Shown in pieces: positions 36,360-43,289 of a DNA stretch of 64,000 bases. Location: contig JAAFHW010000001.1 of NCBI GenBank assembly GCA_013298525.1, positions 1 through 64,000 of the forward strand. Reading direction: 5' to 3'. The notes beneath the pieces were generated by a model. It was not told the origin of the DNA, did not search any database, and was given only the letters and a program-made list of their open reading frames with translations. Position 1 is the first letter of the stretch. Each line of letters begins with the position of its first letter. The stretch comes from Flavobacteriia bacterium (GTDB lineage Bacteria > Bacteroidota > Bacteroidia > Flavobacteriales > Flavobacteriaceae). The translations under genes were made by a program, and so were the position numbers.

Positions 36360-36414
36360 AAATTCCAAATTCCAATTTAAAAAATATACTTCTTAAGCTT
36401 GGAATTTGGAATTT
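36360..36414. repeat. Perfect 16-bp inverted repeat between folB and tRNA-Cys
   Basis: AAATTCCAAATTCCAA at 36360-36375 and its exact complement at 36399-36414, with a 23-base loop. A third TTGGAATTTC copy follows at 36421. It could terminate folB transcription, or be a dispersed flavobacterial repeat. Confidence 0.75.
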
Positions 36415-36429
36415 CTACCATTGGAATTT

Positions 36430-36789
36430 CTAATTTCTATATTCTTCCATTTCAATAGTAACAGCTTCAACATCACCACCAATAGGCGGATTTAGTTTAG
36501 AAACTGCCAACACAATTCTAGAAACAGAAGGGATTTCTTTAAAGATTCTTGTGATGATTCGATGAGCAACATGTTCTAAAAGTTTGGCTCTAATATCCAT
36601 TTCTTCTACTACAATTTGATTTAAAAGTACATAATCAACCGTATCTTTCAATTCATCTGTGAGTGAAGACTTTCTTAAGTCGGTTTTAATTTCTAAATCA
36701 ACTCTATAATCTGAACCAATTTTTCCTTCCTCTTCAAGACATCCATGAAAGGAAAAAGTTCTAATATTCTGTAATTTAATTGTTCCCAT
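36430..36789 (-). CDS. folB: Dihydroneopterin aldolase
   Basis: This 119-aa tunnel-fold enzyme of folate synthesis cleaves 7,8-dihydroneopterin. It shows IKLQNIRTFSFHGCLEEEGKIGSDYRVDLEI (catalytic Glu region), DTVDYVLLNQIV, LLEHVAHRIITRIF and the C-terminal VSKLNPPIGGDVEAVTIEME with the catalytic Lys. Full length. It faces glnS divergently across 125 bp. Confidence 0.95.
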   Translation of the reverse strand: MGTIKLQNIRTFSFHGCLEEEGKIGSDYRVDLEIKTDLRKSSLTDELKDTVDYVLLNQIVVEEMDIRAKLLEHVAHRIITRIFKEIPSVSRIVLAVSKLNPPIGGDVEAVTIEMEEYRN

Positions 36790-36887
36790 TTTTTTAGTAT
36801 TCAGTGTTCAGTAAACAGTTTTCAGATAAAAAAGTAAATAAAAGCACATCTATTTTCTATTCGTCTATTATCTATCATCTAAATTTT

Positions 36888-36895
36888 TATCTTTG
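36888..36895 (+). promoter_or_regulatory. Candidate -7 element for glnS
   Basis: TATCTTTG matches TAnnTTTG, 19 bp before the glnS ATG. No -33 TTG was found at standard spacing. The same gap holds CAGTGTTCAGT-type words (36799-36825) that recur as short dispersed sequences in related genomes. Confidence 0.5.
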
Positions 36896-36914
36896 CTAAA
36901 ATTACGAAATAATT

Positions 36915-38600
36915 ATGTCAACAGAAGAAAAGTCTCTGAATTTTATTGAACAAATCATAGAAGAAGATTTAAAAAACGGATTATCACAAGATAAACTTCG
37001 TTTTCGTTTTCCGCCTGAGCCAAATGGATATTTACACGTTGGTCATGCGAGTGCTATTTGTTTAAATTTTGGTTTAGGAATTGATTATCAAGCGCCAGTT
37101 AATTTGCGTTTTGATGATACCAATCCTGCTAAAGAAGAACAGGAATTTGTTGACGCAATCAAAAAAGATGTTGAATGGCTTGGTTTCAAATGGGATAAAG
37201 AATGTTATGCTTCTGATTATTTCCAAGAATTATACGATTGGGCAGTTCAGTTTATTAAAGATGGAAAAGCCTATGTTGATAGCCAATCTTCTGAAGAAAT
37301 GGCTATTCAAAAAGGAACACCAACAACTCCAGGAACCGATTCACCATATAGAAATCGTTCCGTTGAAGAAAATTTAGACTTATTCGAACAAATGAAAAAT
37401 GGTGAATTTCCAAACGGAACACATATTCTTCGTGCTAAGATAAGTATGGGCGCTAATAATATGTTGATGCGTGATCCAATCATGTATCGAATTTTACATG
37501 CTCATCATCATAGAACTGGTGATAAATGGTGTATTTACCCAATGTACGATTGGGCTCATGGAGAAAGTGATTATTTAGAACAAATTTCTCATTCGTTTTG
37601 TACACTTGAATTTTTACCTCACAGAGAATTATATGATTGGTTTTTGAATCAAATTTATGATAGTTCTAAAGTACGTCCAAAGCAACGTGAATTTGCTCGT
37701 AGAAATCTTTCACATACTGTGGTTTCCAAAAGAAAATTATTGCAATTAGTTCAAGAAAAGCATGTTACCGCTTGGGATGACCCTAGAATGAGCACCATTT
37801 CTGGGATGAGAAGACGTGGTTATACGCCAGCATCGATAAGAAATTTTGCTAATACAATTGGAATTGCAAAACGTACAAATTTAATTGATGTTTCGCTTTT
37901 AGAATTCTGTGTTCGCGAAGATTTAAATAAAACTGCTCCAAGAGTTATGGCGGTTTTAAATCCTGTGAAATTAGTAATTACAAATTATCCAGAAGGAAAA
38001 GAAGAAAGTTTAGAAGCTGAAAACAGTCAAGAAGACGCGAGTTTAGGTTTCCGTCAAGTGCCTTTTTCTAGAGAATTATACATTGAAAGAGAAGATTTTC
38101 AAGAGGAAGCCAATAAGAAATTTTTCCGTTTGACTTTAGGAACTGAAGTTCGACTTAAAAACGCTTATATCATTAAAGGAGAATCAGTTGTAAAAGATTC
38201 GGAAGGAAATATTACTGAAATTCATTGTACTTACGACGAAGATTCTCGAAGCGGAAGTGGAACAGAAGCTAGCCAAAGAAAAGTAAAAGGAACGATTCAT
38301 TGGGTTTCAATTAATCACGCTATTGAAGCTGAAGTTCGATTATATGACAGACTTTTTACTCATGAAAATCCTGATGGTGATAAAGAAGTAGATTTTAAAG
38401 AATACATTAATCCAAATTCATTAGAAGTTATTACTGGATATCTTGAACCAAGTTTAGCAACTGCAAAAGATGGTGAAAGATTTCAATTTCAACGATTAGG
38501 ATATTATTGTGTTGATAAAGATTCATCTTCAGAAAAATTAGTTTTTAATAAAACAGTTGGCTTAAGAGATACTTGGGCAAAAGTTGAAAGTAAAGAATAA
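36915..38600 (+). CDS. glnS: Glutaminyl-tRNA synthetase
   Basis: This 561-aa class I synthetase charges tRNA-Gln. The HIGH motif appears as PPEPNGYLHVGHA (about 31-43) and the KMSKS counterpart as VVSKRKL (about 270). Other GlnRS signatures are NLRFDDTNPAKE, YDWAHGESDYLE and SLCTLEF-like SFCTLEFLPHRELYDW, followed by the C-terminal anticodon-binding beta-barrels (VLNPVKLVITNY). Full length. Two hairpins and a dispersed repeat follow. Confidence 0.97.
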   Translation: MSTEEKSLNFIEQIIEEDLKNGLSQDKLRFRFPPEPNGYLHVGHASAICLNFGLGIDYQAPVNLRFDDTNPAKEEQEFVDAIKKDVEWLGFKWDKECYASDYFQELYDWAVQFIKDGKAYVDSQSSEEMAIQKGTPTTPGTDSPYRNRSVEENLDLFEQMKNGEFPNGTHILRAKISMGANNMLMRDPIMYRILHAHHHRTGDKWCIYPMYDWAHGESDYLEQISHSFCTLEFLPHRELYDWFLNQIYDSSKVRPKQREFARRNLSHTVVSKRKLLQLVQEKHVTAWDDPRMSTISGMRRRGYTPASIRNFANTIGIAKRTNLIDVSLLEFCVREDLNKTAPRVMAVLNPVKLVITNYPEGKEESLEAENSQEDASLGFRQVPFSRELYIEREDFQEEANKKFFRLTLGTEVRLKNAYIIKGESVVKDSEGNITEIHCTYDEDSRSGSGTEASQRKVKGTIHWVSINHAIEAEVRLYDRLFTHENPDGDKEVDFKEYINPNSLEVITGYLEPSLATAKDGERFQFQRLGYYCVDKDSSSEKLVFNKTVGLRDTWAKVESKE

Positions 38601-38609
38601 TCCAATTTT

Positions 38610-38635
38610 GTCTTTTCGACAAAGGAGAAATCTCA
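38610..38635. repeat. Dispersed-repeat-like word downstream of glnS
   Basis: GTCTTTTCGACAAAGGAGAAA followed by TCTCA resembles a widely scattered flavobacterial intergenic word of the form TGTCATTTCGACGAAGGAGAAATCTC. This is the only copy I see in the window; family membership is from general recollection. Confidence 0.45.
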
Positions 38636-38664
38636 AAAACTATTTTATTTTTAAAATAGTTTTT
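38635..38664. terminator. Hairpin downstream of glnS (first)
   Basis: AAAAACTATTTTA and TAAAATAGTTTTT form a perfect 13-bp stem with a TTTT loop and a T-run. It is AT-rich and weak for its length, but placed to terminate glnS. Confidence 0.55.
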
Positions 38665-38670
38665 TATTAT

Positions 38671-38697
38671 AAAACCCAATAGAAATGTTGGGTTTTT
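38671..38697 (+). terminator. Intrinsic terminator of glnS (second hairpin)
   Basis: AAAACCCAA-TAGAAATG-TTGGGTTTT, a 9-bp stem followed by T residues. After it, the interval to 38927 holds no ORF or recognised element apart from a possible promoter near 38898 (TAACTTTA). Confidence 0.75.
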
Positions 38698-38927
38698 CTA
38701 TTATTGAAAAAACTTATAATAAAATAAAAAGTATATTTTTTTACTATTAAAATCGACCTTTATATTTTAATTTTAATCAATTTTTAAAAATTCACCAACA
38801 TAATTCACCAAACCATCAATAAACGTTGGTTATTTGGCTTTAAAATGGTTTTTACTTCTTTAACGACGATTTAACACTACGACACGATAAAATTTCGTAA
38901 CTTTAGTATAAACAAAATTTAAAAGTT

Positions 38928-39257
38928 ATGTCAAGTAAAAATGGAAATAGCATTTTAGCAATTTTAGCAGGTGCTGCAATCGGAGTTGGATTAGGAATTT
39001 TATTTGCACCAGACAAAGGTTCAAAAACTAGAGAAAAAATAAAAGATGGTTTTGATGATCTAAAAGGAGAAGCCAAAACAAAATGGGATGCACTAGAAGA
39101 AGACACCAAAGAGAAATTTTCTAAAACCAAAGATGAGTTAAAAGAAACTGTTGAGGATTTACTTTCTAGTTCAAGTTACAAAGCAGAAGAAGCAATTACT
39201 TTTCTTGAAGAAAAATTGGCTGAGTTAAAAAAGCAAAACGCTAAACTTCAGAAATAA
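38928..39257 (+). CDS. YtxH-domain protein
   Basis: This 109-aa protein has a Gly-rich N-terminal membrane helix (ILAILAGAAIGVGLGILFAPDKGSKTREKIKDGFDD), the YtxH/Gas-vesicle-like signature, then a long charged coiled coil to the C-terminus. These are small envelope or stress-associated proteins of unknown mechanism. It is the first of three tightly linked small genes: it shares one base with the holin-like gene. A TAACTTTA -7-like motif lies 22 bp upstream. Confidence 0.9.
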   Translation: MSSKNGNSILAILAGAAIGVGLGILFAPDKGSKTREKIKDGFDDLKGEAKTKWDALEEDTKEKFSKTKDELKETVEDLLSSSSYKAEEAITFLEEKLAELKKQNAKLQK

Positions 39258-39607
39258 TGGCTTTTGAAGAATTAAAAGAAAATACTGAAGCAATTCAAGA
39301 AAATGCCAAAGCTTATGTAGAAAGCAGTTTAGCTTACTATAAACTTTGGGGTTTCAAAGTGGCTATGAAATCAACAACTCTAATGCTCAAGTTTTTCTTG
39401 ATAGCATTGTGTTTAATGATTGTTTTACTTTTTATTTCTATTGCTGGAGCAATGGCCTTAGGACAATTATTTCAAAGTTATCCACTAGGATTTCTTGCTG
39501 TTGCAGGAATCTATTTGATATTAGCTTTGTTATTATTTTTAGTAAAAGATAAAATAGTAGAAGGACCTATTTTAGAGAAATTTTCAGAAATATTTTTTAA
39601 CGACTAG
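39257..39607 (+). CDS. Phage-holin-family / YqjE-like membrane protein
   Basis: This 116-aa protein has an N-terminal amphipathic helix (KENTEAIQENAKAYVESSLAYYKLWGFKV) followed by two membrane helices (LMLKFFLIALCLMIVLLFISIAGAM and LGFLAVAGIYLILALLLFLV). The layout fits the Actinobacterial Holin-X/YqjE family, commonly encoded beside YtxH. It shares one base with the YtxH gene and is 3 bp before the 84-aa gene. A real lytic role is unlikely; envelope stress is an inference. Confidence 0.8.
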   Translation: MAFEELKENTEAIQENAKAYVESSLAYYKLWGFKVAMKSTTLMLKFFLIALCLMIVLLFISIAGAMALGQLFQSYPLGFLAVAGIYLILALLLFLVKDKIVEGPILEKFSEIFFND

Positions 39608-39610
39608 ATT

Positions 39611-39865
39611 ATGGAAACAAAAAAATATTCGTCCTATGCAGCAATAGAGCAGGATTTAGAAATTCTGAAATTAGAAAAAGAACTCTATTATCAAAAGATG
39701 CTTTTAAGTATTGATAAAACTAAAGAAAGTATTTTGCCCTCTAAATCAGTTTCTTTTATTGGAAATCTGTATCAAAAGGTATTTTCAGGAACTTACGGAA
39801 CGCTTTTAAAAATAGCAATTCCTTACATCATCAATTGGTATATAAACAGAAAAAGAGGCGATTAA
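39611..39865 (+). CDS. Small protein of the YtxH cassette (DUF6327-like)
   Basis: This 84-aa protein, METKKYSSYAAIEQDLEILKLEKELYYQKMLLSI, is helical and charged with a C-terminal hydrophobic segment (TLLKIAIPYIINWYINRKRGD). I associate it with DUF6327 but cannot verify. It completes the three-gene cassette. Its stop codon lies inside the loop of a strong terminator. Confidence 0.75.
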   Translation: METKKYSSYAAIEQDLEILKLEKELYYQKMLLSIDKTKESILPSKSVSFIGNLYQKVFSGTYGTLLKIAIPYIINWYINRKRGD

Positions 39866-39877
39866 GCCTCTTTTTTT
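39851..39877 (+). terminator. Terminator overlapping the stop codon of the YtxH cassette
   Basis: AAAGAGGC-GATTAA-GCCTCTTT with T-run; the TAA stop of the 84-aa gene is within the loop. Confidence 0.85.
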
Positions 39878-39892
39878 ATCTGAATAACTTCA

Positions 39893-40879
39893 TTAAACTT
39901 CCTCACTTGGATTTGAAGTATCACTTGGATTAAAATCTGTTGAAGTGTGATCATTTTTTGTTTTCACACGCTTTGGTTGATTTTTCATCGTTTCACCAAT
40001 TTGGTTACTTGCAGAAAAACTAGCTACCATATTATTCAACATGTCGCTTCCAGCTTGAGGTGAATTTGGTAATAAAATTAAGTTTGAATTTGTATCTGCA
40101 CCAATAGCTTGTAATGTATCGTAATGTTGTGTGACAACAATCAATGCCGAAGCTTCTTGCGAGTTAATTCCAACAGAATTTAATACTTCAACACTTTCTA
40201 CCAATCCACGAGCAATTTCTCTTCTTTGGTCGGCAATACCTTGACCTTGAAGTTTTTTACTTTCAGCTTCAGCTTTTGCTTTAGCCACAATTCTAATTCT
40301 TTGTGCTTCACTTTCAAATTCTGCAGCCGTTTTTTCTCTATCAGCAGCGTTGATTCTGTTCATCGCATTTTTAACTTGAATATCTGGATCAATATCGGTT
40401 ACTAATGTGTTGATAATATCATATCCGTAAGTTGTCATCGCTTCGTTCAATTCACGTTTTACAGCAATAGCAATATCATCTTTTCTAACGAAAACATCAT
40501 CCAAAATTAATTTAGGAACTTCAGCACGAACTACGTCAAAAACATAAGCTGTAATCTGATCGTGTGGATATTCTAGTTTATAAAATGCTTCATAAACTTT
40601 GTCTTGAATTACTTTAAACTGAACCGAAACTTTCATTTTGATAAACACGTTATCTTTAGTTTTGGTTTCAATTAATACGTCCAATTGTTGAATTCTTAAG
40701 TTTACTCTTCCAGCAACTCTGTCAATAATTGGAATTTTAAGTTGTAAACCTGAGTTTCTAATACTTGTAAATTTTCCAAAACGTTCAATAACTACTGCCG
40801 TTTGTTGCTTTACTGTAAAGAAAGAAGAAAATAAAATAATTAATCCGAAGACTACTAAAACAATCAAAAATGGTCCCAT
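39893..40879 (-). CDS. SPFH/Band-7 protein (stomatin/QmcA-like)
   Basis: This 328-aa protein has one N-terminal membrane helix (FLIVLVVFGLIILFSSFF) followed by the SPFH domain (VKQQTAVVIERFGKFTSIRNSGLQLKIPIIDRVAGRVNLR). A coiled-coil region (AADREKTAAEFESEAQRIRIVAKAKAEAESKKLQGQGIADQRREIARG) comes next, then a C-terminal tail. It organises membrane microdomains or protease access in homologues. No NfeD partner gene is adjacent, unlike many YbbK/QmcA loci. The upstream gene is divergent. Confidence 0.92.
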   Translation of the reverse strand: MGPFLIVLVVFGLIILFSSFFTVKQQTAVVIERFGKFTSIRNSGLQLKIPIIDRVAGRVNLRIQQLDVLIETKTKDNVFIKMKVSVQFKVIQDKVYEAFYKLEYPHDQITAYVFDVVRAEVPKLILDDVFVRKDDIAIAVKRELNEAMTTYGYDIINTLVTDIDPDIQVKNAMNRINAADREKTAAEFESEAQRIRIVAKAKAEAESKKLQGQGIADQRREIARGLVESVEVLNSVGINSQEASALIVVTQHYDTLQAIGADTNSNLILLPNSPQAGSDMLNNMVASFSASNQIGETMKNQPKRVKTKNDHTSTDFNPSDTSNPSEEV

Positions 40880-40924
40880 GTGTAATATTTAGTTTGTTAA
40901 TACAGTTATTATACGAGAATAATG

Positions 40925-40932
40925 TATGTTTG
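40925..40932 (+). promoter_or_regulatory. Candidate -7 element for the 40954 barrel gene
   Basis: TATGTTTG matches TAnnTTTG, 21 bp upstream of the chosen ATG at 40954. This supports that start rather than the upstream ORF start at 40870. Confidence 0.45.
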
Positions 40933-40953
40933 TTACAAATAAATATTTTAATA

Positions 40954-41613
40954 ATGAAGAAATTATTTTTTATCCTTGTTTTTTGTGCTTTCACAAATTT
41001 AGCTTTCTCTCAATATAGAAATAGAGATGGAAATAGAATAGGGTTGTCGGCCGGAGTTTCTCAAACAAGTTTATTTACATCAGATTTTGATGCCAAACCA
41101 GGAATGGGTTTTGCAGGTGGACTTTCTGTTAGAGGAAATTATTACAACAATTGGAGTATGATTTATGGAATGCAATTTTTCAGCAATAATTTTAGTCTTG
41201 AATCAACATCATTAACGTCATTAGCTAAAGAAACAGAATTCAATTTACAAGGTGTACAAGTGCGATTATTGTTAAGTTACAATGTTGTTGAAGATCATGT
41301 ATCGTTTGATTTTGGTCCAGTTTTACAAATAAATGGAAAGCTTTCTGTTAACGAAAGAGATCAAAATAATATTTTAAAAGGTACAGCACTTACAGCAAAA
41401 CAAATAGAAGAAGTTTCTACTATCAACGGAAATTTTTATGCTGGCTTTTCAGCAGGAGGTAAAGTTGTTCGTGCAGTGATTTTTTATGAATACGGATTTA
41501 CTAATATCTTCAGTAAATTGAATAAGAATGATGATTTTAAACTACTAACAGGAAACCAAAGTATTAAAGGAAATCTGGGAACTATCAACGGTCAGATTAT
41601 TTTTAACTTATAA
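40954..41613 (+). CDS. Outer-membrane beta-barrel protein (PorT-like family)
   Basis: This roughly 219-aa protein has a signal peptide MKKLFFILVFCAFTNLAFSQ. The mature part has alternating hydrophobic beta strands (IGLSAGVSQTSLFT, GGLSVRGNYYNNWSMIYGMQFF, VQVRLLLSYNVVEDHVSFDFGPVLQI) ending with a strand to ...IIFNL. That is an eight-strand OmpX/PorT-type barrel. The track start at 40870 lacks a signal peptide and overlaps the divergent SPFH gene; 40954 is the better start. A strong terminator follows. Confidence 0.8.
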   Translation: MKKLFFILVFCAFTNLAFSQYRNRDGNRIGLSAGVSQTSLFTSDFDAKPGMGFAGGLSVRGNYYNNWSMIYGMQFFSNNFSLESTSLTSLAKETEFNLQGVQVRLLLSYNVVEDHVSFDFGPVLQINGKLSVNERDQNNILKGTALTAKQIEEVSTINGNFYAGFSAGGKVVRAVIFYEYGFTNIFSKLNKNDDFKLLTGNQSIKGNLGTINGQIIFNL

Positions 41614-41615
41614 AA

Positions 41616-41645
41616 AAAAGCCCTGAATTTCAGGGCTTTTTTTTT
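41616..41645. terminator. Bidirectional terminator between the barrel gene and gltX
   Basis: AAAAGCCCTGAATTTCAGGGC then T-run: an almost perfect GC-containing stem with A and T flanks, lying between convergent genes. Confidence 0.9.
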
Positions 41646-43151
41646 CTATAATGTTGCAATTGCTTTTTCTAATCTCTTTATGGTTTCGTCTTTTCCAATC
41701 AATTCAACAATGTCAAAAAGATGCGGCCCTTTTAAAGCACCAACCAAACTCAATCGGAAAGGTTGCATTACTTTACCCATTCCAATTTCGTTTTTTGTCA
41801 TCCAATCTTTTACAATCGTTTCTATATTTACTGAAGTGAAATCGCCAATATTTTCTAAAACAGAAATTAATTGTTGCATTAAATTTGGTGTTTCTTCTTT
41901 CCAGTTTTTAGCTGCTTTTTCATCGTAAGATGTTGGTGCAACAAAAAAGAAGTCACTCATTTCCCAAAATTCAGAAACAAAATTTGCTCGTTCTTTTATT
42001 AAAGAAACTATCTTAATTAATTTATTATTTTCAAAATTAATACCTTTTTCAATAAGAATAGGAGCGAAGGCTTTTGCCAAACTTTCATCACTTTGCTTTT
42101 GCAAATACTGATGATTAAACCATTTATTTTTCTCAGGATCAAACTTGGCTCCAGCTTTATGAACTCTATTTAAATCAAATTTTTCAGCCAATTCTTTTAA
42201 TGAAAACAACTCTTGATCGGTTCCATCATTCCAACCTAAAAGTGCCAAAAAGTTAATTACAGCTTCAGGAAAAAACCCTTTTTCTCTGTAACCAGATGAA
42301 ACACCTTCTTCCGTTTTCCATTCTAAAGGAAATACTGGAAATCCCATTTTATCTCCATCTCGTTTTGATAATTTTCCGTTTCCAATTGGTTTTAAAATCA
42401 ATGGTAAATGCGCAAATTCTGGAGCTTCCCAACCAAATGCTTTGTATAATAAAACGTGTAATGGCATACTTGGTAACCATTCTTCACCACGAATAACGTG
42501 AGAAGTTTCCATCAAATGATCATCAACAATATTGGCTAAATGATAGGTTGGCATTCCGTCAGATTTGAATAAAACTTTATCGTCTAATAAATTAGTATCA
42601 AATTTTATGTCGCCACGAATAATGTCATTCAAATGCAAAGTTTCATTTACTGGTGTTTTAAATCGGATGACATAATCGGCACCTGATGCAATTCGTTTAT
42701 CGGTTTCTTCTTTAGAAATTACTAATGAAGTATCTAATTTTTCACGATTATGCCAGTTGTAAATGAAGGTTTTTCCTTCTGCTTCGTGCTGTTTTCTATG
42801 CGCATCCAAAGCTTCTGCTGTGTCAAATGCATAATAAGCCCAACCCGAATTAATCAATTGGTCAGCATATTGTTTGTATAAATCTTTTCTTTCAGACTGA
42901 CGATAAGGGCCAAATTTTTCGTTTTTCCCAACGGTTTCACTTGGTGCAATTCCCAACCATTCCAAAGCTTCCATTATGTATTCTTCTGCTCCAGGAACAA
43001 ATCGATTTTGGTCGGTATCTTCAATTCGTAAATAGAAAACACCACCATGTTTTTTAGCAAATAAATAATTAAATAAAGCGGTTCTTACACCACCAATATG
43101 CAATGGTCCAGTTGGACTTGGTGCAAAACGCACACGAACTTGTTTAGACAT
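41646..43151 (-). CDS. gltX: Glutamyl-tRNA synthetase
   Basis: This roughly 501-aa class I synthetase begins MSKQVRVRFAPSPTGPLHIGGVRTALFNYLFAK, with the HIGH motif as HIGG, and has the KMSKS loop as KLSKRDGD (about 255). LRIEDTDQNR and the domain end KRLEKAI are also present. The ORF track adds nine residues upstream, but MSKQVRV is the family-consistent start. Full length. Confidence 0.97.
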   Translation of the reverse strand: MSKQVRVRFAPSPTGPLHIGGVRTALFNYLFAKKHGGVFYLRIEDTDQNRFVPGAEEYIMEALEWLGIAPSETVGKNEKFGPYRQSERKDLYKQYADQLINSGWAYYAFDTAEALDAHRKQHEAEGKTFIYNWHNREKLDTSLVISKEETDKRIASGADYVIRFKTPVNETLHLNDIIRGDIKFDTNLLDDKVLFKSDGMPTYHLANIVDDHLMETSHVIRGEEWLPSMPLHVLLYKAFGWEAPEFAHLPLILKPIGNGKLSKRDGDKMGFPVFPLEWKTEEGVSSGYREKGFFPEAVINFLALLGWNDGTDQELFSLKELAEKFDLNRVHKAGAKFDPEKNKWFNHQYLQKQSDESLAKAFAPILIEKGINFENNKLIKIVSLIKERANFVSEFWEMSDFFFVAPTSYDEKAAKNWKEETPNLMQQLISVLENIGDFTSVNIETIVKDWMTKNEIGMGKVMQPFRLSLVGALKGPHLFDIVELIGKDETIKRLEKAIATL

Positions 43152-43246
43152 TATGTAATAATTTTTGCAAAGATACAATTTGCTATTGAAATTGTTATTG
43201 TCATTGCTTTTTGTGTTTAATAAAGATTTAACTTTTATCGTAAGTA

Positions 43247-43254
43247 TAAATTTG
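43247..43254 (+). promoter_or_regulatory. Candidate -7 element for the DUF4175-like gene
   Basis: TAAATTTG matches TAnnTTTG, 35 bp before the TTG start at 43290, in the divergent gap from gltX. No -33 TTG at normal distance. Confidence 0.35.
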
Positions 43255-43289
43255 TATTTTTATCGGTTATAAACATAGTATCAACAATT

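Noticed and set aside
36181-36375. 64-aa ORF across tRNA-Cys
   Set aside because: It runs through the tRNA gene and terminator; not a protein.
39257-39607. Prophage holin
   Set aside because: No phage genes nearby; it is part of a YtxH-linked chromosomal cassette.
40870-40953. Longer start for the outer-membrane barrel gene
   Set aside because: It lacks a signal peptide, overlaps the divergent SPFH gene, and a -7-like motif lies inside it.
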